From a virus: a DNA stretch of 26,855 nt. Every line of letters starts with the position of its first letter. Within the stretch, counting starts at the first letter, position 1. A model generated the notes under the pieces. The model was not told the origin of the DNA. It saw only the letters and a program-made list of their open reading frames with translations, and made no database searches. The DNA lies in the IMG/VR virus record IMGVR_UViG_3300013137_000709, positions 1 through 26,855 of that record, one strand, 5' to 3'. Both the position numbers and the translations under genes were made by a program. Shown piece after piece: positions 1-4,694 of this stretch.

Positions 1-52
1 GATAAACATTGGATATTCGCTTCGTAGATATGAATTCTTTATAGTCCATCAT
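1..52 (-). CDS. partial early gene, N-terminus only
   Basis: Reading leftward, two adjacent ATG codons at 52 and 49 open a frame that runs off the left edge after 17 codons (MMDYKEFISTKRISNVY). It overlaps the TGA of the 58-residue gene upstream in the TGATG manner usual for coupled phage genes. The opening MDYxEFIxxKR resembles, from memory only, the start of some phage DNA helicase/methylase proteins. That would fit a position downstream of a recombinase, but 17 residues cannot prove it. It is a real gene start by context; function is unknown. Confidence 0.5.
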   Translation of the reverse strand, partial: MMDYKEFISTKRISNVY

Positions 53-225
53 TTCCCCACCCACTCATACGCGATTCGTAACGCCTCGTCTTTCTCTTCT
101 ATCGTGATCTTCTTGCCGAGGATCATCCTGGCGATCAGTTTGTCAACGGCCAAAAAGCGCCCGCTGTGCCTGGTAATGCCCCGCTGTTTGAGGGCGGATT
201 CGACTCGATCTTTCAATGTTTGCAT
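49..225 (-). CDS. small basic hypothetical protein, 58 aa
   Basis: A 58-codon frame begins with MQTLKDRVESALKQRG and ends YEWVGK. The ATG at 225 is preceded by AAAGGAAAC, a good ribosome binding site with about 5 bases of spacing. The stop overlaps the start of the next leftward gene. The sequence is amphipathic and helical (RVESALKQRGI, KLIARMILGKKI) with no cysteine or membrane segment. The ITRHSGRFLAVDKLIARMILG stretch could be a small DNA-binding or accessory fold, but I do not recognise the family. It belongs to the leftward early operon behind the annealing protein. Confidence 0.65.
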   Translation of the reverse strand: MQTLKDRVESALKQRGITRHSGRFLAVDKLIARMILGKKITIEEKDEALRIAYEWVGK

Positions 226-238
226 GACGTTTCCTTTC

Positions 239-264
239 GGGGGCGGTCATGGAGACCCGCCCCC
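239..264 (-). repeat. GC-rich hairpin between early genes
   Basis: GGGGGCGG (239-246) and CCGCCCCC (257-264) form an 8-bp stem around a 10-base loop that can add GTC/GAC pairs with one bulge. In the leftward transcript it lies after the 106-residue gene and ends 13 bases before the ATG at 225, next to its ribosome binding site. No U tract follows on either strand, so it is not a classic terminator. It may protect the mRNA or tune translation. Confidence 0.5.
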
Positions 265-289
265 ATCAGAAGGGAGGAGAAGATGAAAG

Positions 290-610
290 CTATGCTTTCG
301 TCAATTCTTCGATGCGGAGAAGATCGCGGAGGCAAGCCAATTTGATCTTTGCCAGTTCCAGCTTGTTGGCGGTCGTCTTGTAGAGCATCCGCAGGGCTTC
401 TACGCGGGCGTGTTCGTCAGCGAATTTAGCAAGGGCGGCGGCTTTCCGTTCGCCTTCATTCTTGCCCTGAATCTCGCTGCTGGCGGTTGCCAGGAGGATG
501 TTCGTCTCAAGCTCTTCCTTGGCCTGTTCGTATTTGTCAGCGGCCTTTTGGGTTTCTGCCGTCCAGGCATAAACCTGGTCGTACACTTCGGTCAGTTCAT
601 TGGCGTTCAT
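290..610 (-). CDS. helical hypothetical protein downstream of annealing protein, 106 aa
   Basis: The 106-residue product is almost entirely predicted helix, rich in Ala, Glu and Lys (ETQKAADKYEQAKEELETN, LYKTTANKLELAKIKL), with coiled-coil character in both halves and no cysteine or membrane segment. Its ATG at 610 overlaps the TGA of the upstream annealing protein (ATGA), so the two are translationally coupled. In phages this slot after a RecT-like gene often holds an exonuclease or an accessory helical protein. The length and absence of acidic catalytic motifs argue against an exonuclease. A partner of the recombinase is an inference from position only. Confidence 0.75.
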   Translation of the reverse strand: MNANELTEVYDQVYAWTAETQKAADKYEQAKEELETNILLATASSEIQGKNEGERKAAALAKFADEHARVEALRMLYKTTANKLELAKIKLACLRDLLRIEELTKA

Positions 611-1563
611 TGGTTATCCTGAATTGATTCTGACGTTTCGAGTAATGACGTCTGGCCGGCGTCAATATAGGCCTGGTTGAGAATCGCGTGGGCTTCCTGA
701 ACCGAGAGCGGGTTCGGAGTGTACGCGCCGCCGTTGTCCTGCGTCGGTTTAAGCCAGTCGAGAAGGGAGGAAACCTCCGCGCCGGTCATGTCTTTTGTGC
801 TGGTCTTGCCGGTCAAATATTGCATGACGGTGTGGCGCTTGGTGGTCGCGTCTTTGTCGCCGGCGAAACAAACTTCAAGCTGGGCGGCCATCAGACCGAT
901 CTGTTTTTCGTTGACAGTCATCGCGCCTTTGTTGGTGATTTTCTTGGCGATTCCATCCCGGACGGTTTCTGGGGAGTAGGGGCGCGACCCGAATAACCTT
1001 TCGTTTTCGGCGCGGCGCTTGTTTTTGTAGGTAACGTCGCCGTCCATAATCTCGCCGGTTTCCGTGTCGATCTTGACCGGGCGCGCGTCGGGGATGGTTT
1101 CGACTTCGGTTTCATCCAGCCATCCAAGACCACAAAGAGATAGGGTCAGTCGCCGCTTGGCCTTCGTAACGGCTTTCATCTGCGCGTTGGCGATGTTGCC
1201 CTGCATGTCGGTTTTCTTGACCACGCCGATCTCGACATCGGATCGCCCGGTCAGGTCGCGGCCTTTGACTTTGACAACGTAAGTATCGCCGACTTCCTGA
1301 ATATCCACGTCCTCAATGCTGACGTTGTGGATTTTGCGGAGTTGATCTGCAGCGTCCTTCTTGGCATACAGGGTCATTTTGCCGTTGAGGGTGATATAGT
1401 CAAACGGCTTGGTCAGGGGATTCAGCCCCAGGCTTTCGCAGGTTGACTTGTAATACTGGACACGCTGGGAGGGCGTGAGCTTGCTCAAATCCCCGCCGAT
1501 AAGTACGGCTTCAAGTGCTGACGCGTCCATCTTGGTGGTGATTGCAATTGATTGTTCAGTCAT
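607..1563 (-). CDS. RecT/Bet-like phage single-strand annealing protein
   Basis: The 318-residue protein has the features of a RecT/Bet-type recombinase. The N-terminal core (about 30-160) contains YYKSTCESLGLNPLTKPFDY, then GKMTLYAKKDAADQLRKI and KAVTKAKRRLTLSLCGLGW, followed by the acidic DETEVETIPD. This pattern of a GLNP turn, a Lys-rich strand and a conserved TKAKRR helix is the one I associate with phage annealing proteins that pair complementary single strands during recombination or replication. The C-terminal part (160-318) is variable. The start is supported by AAGGAG eight bases upstream. It heads a coupled pair with the helical 106-residue gene. Assignment to RecT rather than to another annealing family is not certain. 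Confidence 0.7.
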   Translation of the reverse strand: MTEQSIAITTKMDASALEAVLIGGDLSKLTPSQRVQYYKSTCESLGLNPLTKPFDYITLNGKMTLYAKKDAADQLRKIHNVSIEDVDIQEVGDTYVVKVKGRDLTGRSDVEIGVVKKTDMQGNIANAQMKAVTKAKRRLTLSLCGLGWLDETEVETIPDARPVKIDTETGEIMDGDVTYKNKRRAENERLFGSRPYSPETVRDGIAKKITNKGAMTVNEKQIGLMAAQLEVCFAGDKDATTKRHTVMQYLTGKTSTKDMTGAEVSSLLDWLKPTQDNGGAYTPNPLSVQEAHAILNQAYIDAGQTSLLETSESIQDNQ

Positions 1564-1631
1564 GTGATATACTCCTTATGTCCCTTCTATTCCGCTTCTG
1601 CCATAACGGCGGGAGCGGTTTATACAATATT

Positions 1632-1665
1632 GGCCGGGCATGGGCTGAACTGGCTTAGCCCGGCC
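1632..1665 (-). repeat. inverted repeat in the leader of the annealing-protein gene
   Basis: The 217-base gap 1564-1780 has no convincing gene. It carries GGCCGGGC (1632-1639) and GCCCGGCC (1658-1665), a perfect 8-bp stem. An alternative pairing, GGGCT (1642-1646) with AGCCC (1657-1661), uses part of the same right arm, so two exclusive folds are possible. The element lies about 70 bases upstream of the annealing-protein start in the leftward transcript. It may control expression or stabilise the mRNA. No U tract supports termination. Confidence 0.45.
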
Positions 1666-1780
1666 TTGTTGCAATCTGGCGGCTCGGCTCACTACCCACT
1701 CGCGGAAGCTATCCGGTCAGGCCGATGGTTCCGTAAACTCAGGGAGACACCGCCAGTAATGCACAATCAGTTTTTAATGT

Positions 1781-1954
1781 TCAGGGTCTTAACATTTCCA
1801 GGATCGTTTCTGTGTGTTCGTTCCGTTCTTCCCACCGCTCCCCGCAGTCCTCGCAGGATGTCACGAGTACCGCATCTTCGGGGTGACCAGAATCGTCGCG
1901 TTCGATTACAAGTTGTGATCTGGTATGTTTGTGAGTGCAATATTTTTCGCCCAT
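1781..1954 (-). CDS. small zinc-ribbon-like protein, 57 aa
   Basis: A 57-residue frame starts MGEKYCTHKHTRSQLVIERD and contains C6, H8 and H10 near the N-terminus and the pair C34-x-x-C37 (SCEDCGERWEERNEH) near the C-terminus. Paired Cys/His knuckles of this kind bind one zinc ion in small phage proteins. GGAAG lies seven bases before the ATG. A longer frame overlaps in another phase (1767-2003), but it lacks a ribosome binding site and conserved features. The partner of this protein is unknown. It sits in the leftward early operon. Confidence 0.6.
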   Translation of the reverse strand: MGEKYCTHKHTRSQLVIERDDSGHPEDAVLVTSCEDCGERWEERNEHTETILEMLRP

Positions 1955-2024
1955 GTTTCACTTCCATAATTTTTGAACCGCCCGGCTGTTTGGCTATCGC
2001 CATCCCACTTTTCGACGAGGGACC

Positions 2025-2231
2025 TTATTCCGGTTTTGCTAATGGCAGCCGGGCGGTAACCGGCCAAAAAAATTCTGGATAGTGGCGCCTGACGAATTCG
2101 TCTGAGACAAGATATTCCTCGTAGAGGAAAAGCCAGGTTCCATCCTCGTTGTCGATGTACTGGATTGCGTTTCCCCGGTCATCGTGACCGATGGTTATGA
2201 TGCGGCGGTAGTGTACGTTACTGGATACCAT
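2025..2231 (-). CDS. hypothetical early protein, 68 aa
   Basis: The start at 2231 is preferred over one twelve codons upstream because GGGAGG lies seven bases before it. The product (MVSSNVHYRRIITIGHDDRG...) has alternating short strands (RIITIG, IQYID, TWLFLYEEYL) and ends FFWPVTARLPLAKPE. The first half looks like a small beta-rich fold of the kind seen in phage-encoded accessory or regulator proteins. There are no cysteines and no signal peptide. Function is unknown. It follows the mini membrane-peptide gene at 2249 by 17 bases. Confidence 0.65.
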   Translation of the reverse strand: MVSSNVHYRRIITIGHDDRGNAIQYIDNEDGTWLFLYEEYLVSDEFVRRHYPEFFWPVTARLPLAKPE

Positions 2232-2248
2232 ATTCGACCTCCCTGAGA

Positions 2249-2329
2249 TTAGATGTCTTTGGGGCAAACGATGAAGTCAAAAATGACGAATGCTGCGGCG
2301 ATGATCAGAACGATTTGTAAAGCGGTCAT
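2249..2329 (-). CDS. 26-residue membrane mini-protein
   Basis: MTALQIVLIIAAAFVIFDF followed by IVCPKDI is a single hydrophobic helix with a short polar tail. It is preceded by GGAGGTTATCC, a nearly perfect ribosome binding site with correct spacing. Its first 53 bases overlap the end of the 47-residue membrane gene in another frame. Despite its size, the signal and hydrophobic composition make it a credible gene. It could be a small membrane effector such as an antiholin-like or exclusion peptide, but nothing in it identifies the role. Confidence 0.5.
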   Translation of the reverse strand: MTALQIVLIIAAAFVIFDFIVCPKDI

Positions 2330-2420
2330 GGATAACCTCCGATACGATCATCACGAGTACAAACAGGCCGAGGCAGACCAGCGCGGCGGCGGGATCTTCA
2401 GCCAGTACGCTTGCGGTCAT
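2277..2420 (-). CDS. 47-residue single-span membrane protein
   Basis: The short frame from the ATG at 2420 reads MTASVLAEDPAAALVCLGLF then VLVMIVSEVIHDRF and a basic tail (NRSDHRRSIRHF). It has one membrane helix at about residues 10-29 with a positively charged C-terminus. GAGAGG lies six bases before the ATG, inside the end of the upstream regulator gene, with which it overlaps by 23 bases. A longer reading from 2519 lacks such a site. It precedes and overlaps the 26-residue membrane gene. Function unknown. Confidence 0.55.
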   Translation of the reverse strand: MTASVLAEDPAAALVCLGLFVLVMIVSEVIHDRFTNRSDHRRSIRHF

Positions 2421-2574
2421 TGTCGATCCTCTCGGCTTCTTTCTGCCAAAGATCCCGGTCGATCTGTGATTCAGACTTTCCCAGGATTTGGGCGATCCGC
2501 TTGCGAAGGGCAAGGTCATCGTCTGATAATCTGACTTTCCAGAAATTAGTACGTGGTGAGGTTTTATCTTTCAT
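2398..2574 (-). CDS. ribbon-helix-helix-like early regulator, 58 aa
   Basis: From the ATG at 2574 the frame gives MKDKTSPRTNFWKVRLSDDD then LALRKRIAQILGKSESQIDR and a charged C-terminal helix. A short strand (FWKVRLS), a helix, a GKSES turn and a second helix match the Arc/CopG ribbon-helix-helix layout used by small dimeric repressors. The stretch is also the in-frame 3' end of the HNH frame upstream. A separate start is supported by the promoter at 2581-2609, whose expected transcription start coincides with this ATG. As first gene of the leftward operon it may repress its own promoter. RHH assignment is by pattern only. Confidence 0.6.
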   Translation of the reverse strand: MKDKTSPRTNFWKVRLSDDDLALRKRIAQILGKSESQIDRDLWQKEAERIDNDRKRTG

Positions 2575-2937
2575 GTCTCTATTGTACCCACAATTAGAAT
2601 GCGTGTCAAGAGGCAATATTCCATTAGTACGCATTTCCTTAACCTTTCCCCACCCCCTGCCTTTTTTATCGCGATCCCGATTGTTGTCAGCGGCAGTACC
2701 CAAAAATAGATGCTTTGGATTGCAACAGGGAGGATTATCACAATGGTGACAAATAAACATTCCTTCTGGTATTTCGCCGTTTACTAAAGACCAGGCCTTA
2801 CGGTGGGATAGTGTAATTATCTTATTATCTCTATACCATCCATATCCAGCTATATTCCTTGATCTTTTCCATTCCCAGCAATCATCATCCCCAAGAATAT
2901 TTACTTTATTCCAAAAGTTTTTATTCGGATTATCCAT
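2398..2937 (-). CDS. HNH homing-type endonuclease, fused in frame to the small regulator
   Basis: The N-terminal 100 residues are a phage HNH_3-type nuclease: FWNKV and CWEWKRSRNIAGYGWYRD, then AWSLVNGEIP, then CHHCDNPPCCNPKHLFLGTA with NNRDRD. H64-H65, N73 and H76 form the beta-beta-alpha metal site. Such nucleases cut DNA as free-standing mobile genes. The chosen ATG at 2937 begins the family's usual N-terminus; earlier in-frame starts to 3111 would translate promoter and hairpin DNA. There is no stop after the nuclease domain: the frame runs on through the regulator's promoter and the regulator itself to 2398. The region 2640-3090 is more AT-rich than its neighbours, consistent with recent insertion. 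Confidence 0.8.
   Translation of the reverse strand: MDNPNKNFWNKVNILGDDDCWEWKRSRNIAGYGWYRDNKIITLSHRKAWSLVNGEIPEGMFICHHCDNPPCCNPKHLFLGTAADNNRDRDKKGRGWGKVKEMRTNGILPLDTHSNCGYNRDMKDKTSPRTNFWKVRLSDDDLALRKRIAQILGKSESQIDRDLWQKEAERIDNDRKRTG
2581..2609 (-). promoter_or_regulatory. strong leftward sigma70-type promoter inside the HNH frame
   Basis: On the minus strand TTGACA (2609-2604), a 17-base spacer and TACAAT (2586-2581) match the consensus at 11 of 12 positions. Six bases later comes the ATG at 2574, so the transcript is expected to begin at or one base before the start codon (leaderless or nearly so). The promoter DNA is itself translated as residues LDTHSNCGYN of the HNH frame. Confidence 0.75.
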
Positions 2938-2956
2938 TTTGTATCCTAAAATAGAG

Positions 2957-2996
2957 ACTGCGCTCATGAATGTGTTGAGCCATTCATAAGCGCAGT
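2957..2996 (-). repeat. 16-bp hairpin in the HNH leader
   Basis: ACTGCGCTCATGAATG (2957-2972) pairs with CATTCATAAGCGCAGT (2981-2996) around an 8-base loop. There is one non-complementary position, which becomes a G-U pair in the leftward RNA only. This asymmetry suggests that the minus-strand transcript is the folded one. It ends 20 bases before the HNH ATG. It could limit nuclease expression, as structured leaders do for some homing endonucleases. Confidence 0.6.
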
Positions 2997-3039
2997 TACT
3001 CACAATATTATCGGCGTTGCTCAACCAACGACTATAGTG

Positions 3040-3070
3040 ATTATACCATTTTTTGAGAAATTGGTATGAT
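3040..3070. promoter_or_regulatory. extended -10 promoter (leftward) within a 31-bp imperfect dyad, candidate operator
   Basis: On the minus strand TGGTATAAT (3048-3040) is a perfect extended -10 element for leftward transcription of the HNH gene; no good -35 is seen. The same bases form the left half of an imperfect dyad: ATTATACCA (3040-3048) mirrored by TGGTATGAT (3062-3070). The dyad lies between the two divergent start regions, as phage repressor operators usually do. Binding by the small ribbon-helix-helix-like protein is a guess. Confidence 0.45.
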
Positions 3071-3089
3071 GAGTTTTTGAAAAAGTCGC

Positions 3090-3101
3090 TATAATGTGAA
3101 T
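3090..3101 (+). promoter_or_regulatory. rightward -10 element with start codon at the expected +1
   Basis: TATAAT (3090-3095) is followed by six bases and then ATG at 3102, the same arrangement as at 2581-2574 on the other strand. No convincing -35 is found at the normal distance and no ribosome binding site precedes the ATG. A leaderless mRNA for the sortase-like gene is therefore likely, though unproven. Confidence 0.45.
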
Positions 3102-3569
3102 ATGAAATCAAGAATTGTTTTACTCATCCTCCAGCTTGTCATCGTGCGGGCTTATCTGTTAGGCCAATCATATGATGTTATCCAGCAGCCGCCGGACGGG
3201 AGCGCGTCGGATGATCCAGGAATCATCACGCAATTTACCCCGGCGATTGAGCGCGGATCAATCGTGTTTATCGCACACCAAAACCTGGACGGCGCGGCGT
3301 TCTACGACCTGAAACCCGGTGATGTGATCTGGACGGTAAACGACCGTGGAAAAGCGACTGCCTACGGTGTGACCGAGATAACCGTTTATCAGGTTGCCGG
3401 GGATGTGTATATCAATCAATCGACTGGCGAATATGTACATGTCAAAGACCTTTATGACTGGATTTATGTCAAGGATAACCTTGTTTTGATGACCTGTTAC
3501 GCCGTTGGGGATGATCCAGGCTGGGGCCGGCTTATCGTTATCGCCCGGCCTTTCAGCCGCGCTTATTGA
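3102..3569 (+). CDS. phage-encoded sortase-like transpeptidase
   Basis: The 155-residue protein has an N-terminal hydrophobic anchor (RIVLLILQLVIV, about 4-15) and then a sortase-like catalytic domain. IERGSIVFIAHQNLDG places H59 where sortases have the catalytic His. FYDLKPGDVIWTV is the typical LxxGDxI strand. NLVLMTCYAV puts C132 in the LxTC motif, and WGRLIVIARP supplies R143. All three residues of the His-Cys-Arg triad are therefore present. Sortases cleave sorting signals and join proteins to the wall or to each other outside the membrane. An alternative GTG start at 3096 adds two residues. The gene stands alone between a divergent promoter zone and the holin. No clear sorting-signal substrate is encoded in the window. 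Confidence 0.7.
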   Translation: MKSRIVLLILQLVIVRAYLLGQSYDVIQQPPDGSASDDPGIITQFTPAIERGSIVFIAHQNLDGAAFYDLKPGDVIWTVNDRGKATAYGVTEITVYQVAGDVYINQSTGEYVHVKDLYDWIYVKDNLVLMTCYAVGDDPGWGRLIVIARPFSRAY

Positions 3570-3594
3570 CAGCCAAAGGCGAATCCTGTATGAT
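3566..3594 (+). promoter_or_regulatory. strong rightward promoter for the late operon
   Basis: TTGACA (3566-3571), a spacer of exactly 17 bases (3572-3588) and TATGAT (3589-3594) match the sigma70 consensus at 11 of 12 positions. The -35 overlaps the sortase stop codon. Transcription should begin near 3601 and read into the holin and probably the terminase and head genes, since no intrinsic terminator is obvious before them. Confidence 0.75.
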
Positions 3595-3636
3595 ATAAGG
3601 GTGTCAATCTGATCAGATTTGTAAAAAGGAGACAAA

Positions 3637-3981
3637 ATGGATTCTGAGTTTTGGAGCATGTTTTTTCAACAGTTTTTGATGGTGATGTTGCCTGTCCTGG
3701 CCACCGCCGCCGCCGGCGCCCTCGTTGCCCTGGTAAAGAAATGGTGGGCAGAGGCGAAGGCCATGTATCCGACCGAGATGGAACAGCTCGAATGGGCTGC
3801 TGGCGTGGCCGTGAAAGCGGCTGAACAGGCCGGCGCCGCCGGGCTTATCGACGAAAAGAAAGCCTACGCCATGCAGGTAGTCGAGGAATGGCTGTCAAGC
3901 AAGGGCCTGAAGCTGGATGTTGTGTTGATCGAGGCCGCGGTTGAGGCCGCTGTTCTGGAAAAGGTCAACAAGGGCGTATAG
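3637..3981 (+). CDS. LLH-type holin
   Basis: The 114-residue protein begins with a membrane segment (about 10-33: QFLMVMLPVLATAAAGALVA) followed by a basic KKWW edge. The rest is an amphipathic helical domain (WAAGVAVKAAEQAGAAGLID, YAMQVVEEWLSSKGLKL). This is the layout of the phage LL-H holin family: one N-terminal span and a cytoplasmic Ala-rich domain with a GLxLD turn. Holins accumulate in the membrane and open it so that the endolysin can act. AAGGAG precedes the ATG with good spacing. It is placed at the head of the late operon, far from the lysin at 26007, which is uncommon. Confidence 0.75.
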   Translation: MDSEFWSMFFQQFLMVMLPVLATAAAGALVALVKKWWAEAKAMYPTEMEQLEWAAGVAVKAAEQAGAAGLIDEKKAYAMQVVEEWLSSKGLKLDVVLIEAAVEAAVLEKVNKGV

Positions 3982-4009
3982 CGAAAGCCGCCAAGAAATA
4001 GTGACCCAC

Positions 4010-4076
4010 CGCCCCGGACGCATGCAAGCTGCCCGCCTATGCCGGGCCAATGAAACGCAGTAAGCCGTCCGGGGCG
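4010..4076 (+). ncRNA. candidate structured RNA element
   Basis: CGCCCCGGACG (4010-4020) pairs perfectly with CGTCCGGGGCG (4066-4076), an 11-bp closing helix. The enclosed 45 bases can form GCCCG/CGGGC (4031-4035 with 4043-4047) or, alternatively, CTGC/GCAG (4029-4032 with 4057-4060). It occupies the 106-base gap between the holin and the 81-residue gene. The right arm holds the only G-rich sequence near the ATG at 4088, so folding could control translation. It is not a tRNA (no anticodon or T arms) and I do not match it to a known riboswitch. Confidence 0.45.
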
Positions 4077-4087
4077 AAGTCAAAGAT

Positions 4088-4333
4088 ATGAGCGAATCAA
4101 TCAAGTGTTATGCCACCGTTTACAAAGTTCAAACGCTTGTTGATCAAGGAATCAGGATAACATTGGACTTACCCGAAACTGCGATTATGCAAGCGGCCAT
4201 GTTTATGGAATGCCAACGCGCCGGGATGATACTTGATTTATCTGCATTGCCTTTCGAGGCTAACACATCGGCAGGCGACACGCCGGACGGCAAGAAAAGC
4301 AGACCGCTTATAAAATCCCTGAGAGGGGGATAG
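4088..4333 (+). CDS. conserved-looking phage hypothetical protein, 81 aa
   Basis: The product begins MSESIKCYATVYKVQTLVDQ and continues GIRITLDLPETAIMQAAMFM. This beta strand-helix pattern looks like a small phage family found beside terminase or recombination genes that I cannot name. The tail (EANTSAGDTPDGKKSRPLIK) is polar and probably disordered. No ribosome binding site is obvious apart from GGGGCG in the right arm of the RNA-like element just upstream. It could be a DNA-binding accessory protein, but no motif establishes that. Confidence 0.6.
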   Translation: MSESIKCYATVYKVQTLVDQGIRITLDLPETAIMQAAMFMECQRAGMILDLSALPFEANTSAGDTPDGKKSRPLIKSLRGG

Positions 4334-4352
4334 TTTTACAAACGAGATCAAA

Positions 4353-4694
4353 ATGGCTCCGCCTAAAGGATCATCAAATAACCCCAACGGGAGACCGAAG
4401 AAAGAAACAGCCTTGACGGATATGCTCAAGGTTTCTCTTGGTCATACATATCCGGTTGGCGACCGCAAAATATCCGGCAAGCGTATTTTATCTGACATGG
4501 TATCGCGTGCCGTTGTGACTGGTCGGATACGATTCCCGAATGACGCGGAAGAAAGCATTATATCAATCAAGGATTGGTTGGAGCTTGTCCGGTGGGTTTA
4601 TGAACGGGTTGACGGAAAGCCAGTCCAGCCGGTCGGTGGGGACGGTGAACTAGGGCCGATTATCGTTAGAGTGGTGAACGATGCCGGAAATTGA
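4353..4694 (+). CDS. terS: putative small terminase subunit (DUF5681-like)
   Basis: The 113-residue protein opens with KGSSNNPNGRPKKETAL, the N-terminal signature (GNPxGRPKG-like) of DUF5681 proteins, many of which serve as phage small terminases. A helical middle follows (SGKRILSDMVSRAVVTGRI, DWLELVRWVYERVDGKPVQP), ending in a short beta tail (LGPIIVRVV). The basic N-terminus would contact DNA at the packaging site, and the helices would oligomerise. It overlaps the large terminase gene by 14 bases. Position and length support the call; no direct DNA-binding motif is proven. Confidence 0.75.
   Translation: MAPPKGSSNNPNGRPKKETALTDMLKVSLGHTYPVGDRKISGKRILSDMVSRAVVTGRIRFPNDAEESIISIKDWLELVRWVYERVDGKPVQPVGGDGELGPIIVRVVNDAGN

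Noticed and set aside
1767-2003. 78-residue leftward frame overlapping the 57-residue zinc-knuckle gene
   Set aside because: It has no ribosome binding site and a low-complexity basic composition, while the alternative frame has a good site and paired Cys/His knuckles.
2938-3111. In-frame upstream extension of the HNH frame to 3111
   Set aside because: It would translate the divergent promoter, the dyad and the 16-bp hairpin, lacks a ribosome binding site, and HNH relatives begin near the chosen ATG at 2937.
4010-4076. tRNA or known ribozyme/riboswitch at the GC-rich RNA element
   Set aside because: The closing helix is 11 bp with no anticodon, D or T arms, and I could not find the conserved cores of hammerhead, HDV-type or common riboswitch classes.
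4170-4190. LPETA in the 81-residue protein as a sortase signal
   Set aside because: It is internal, not followed by a membrane span and basic tail, and the protein has no signal peptide.
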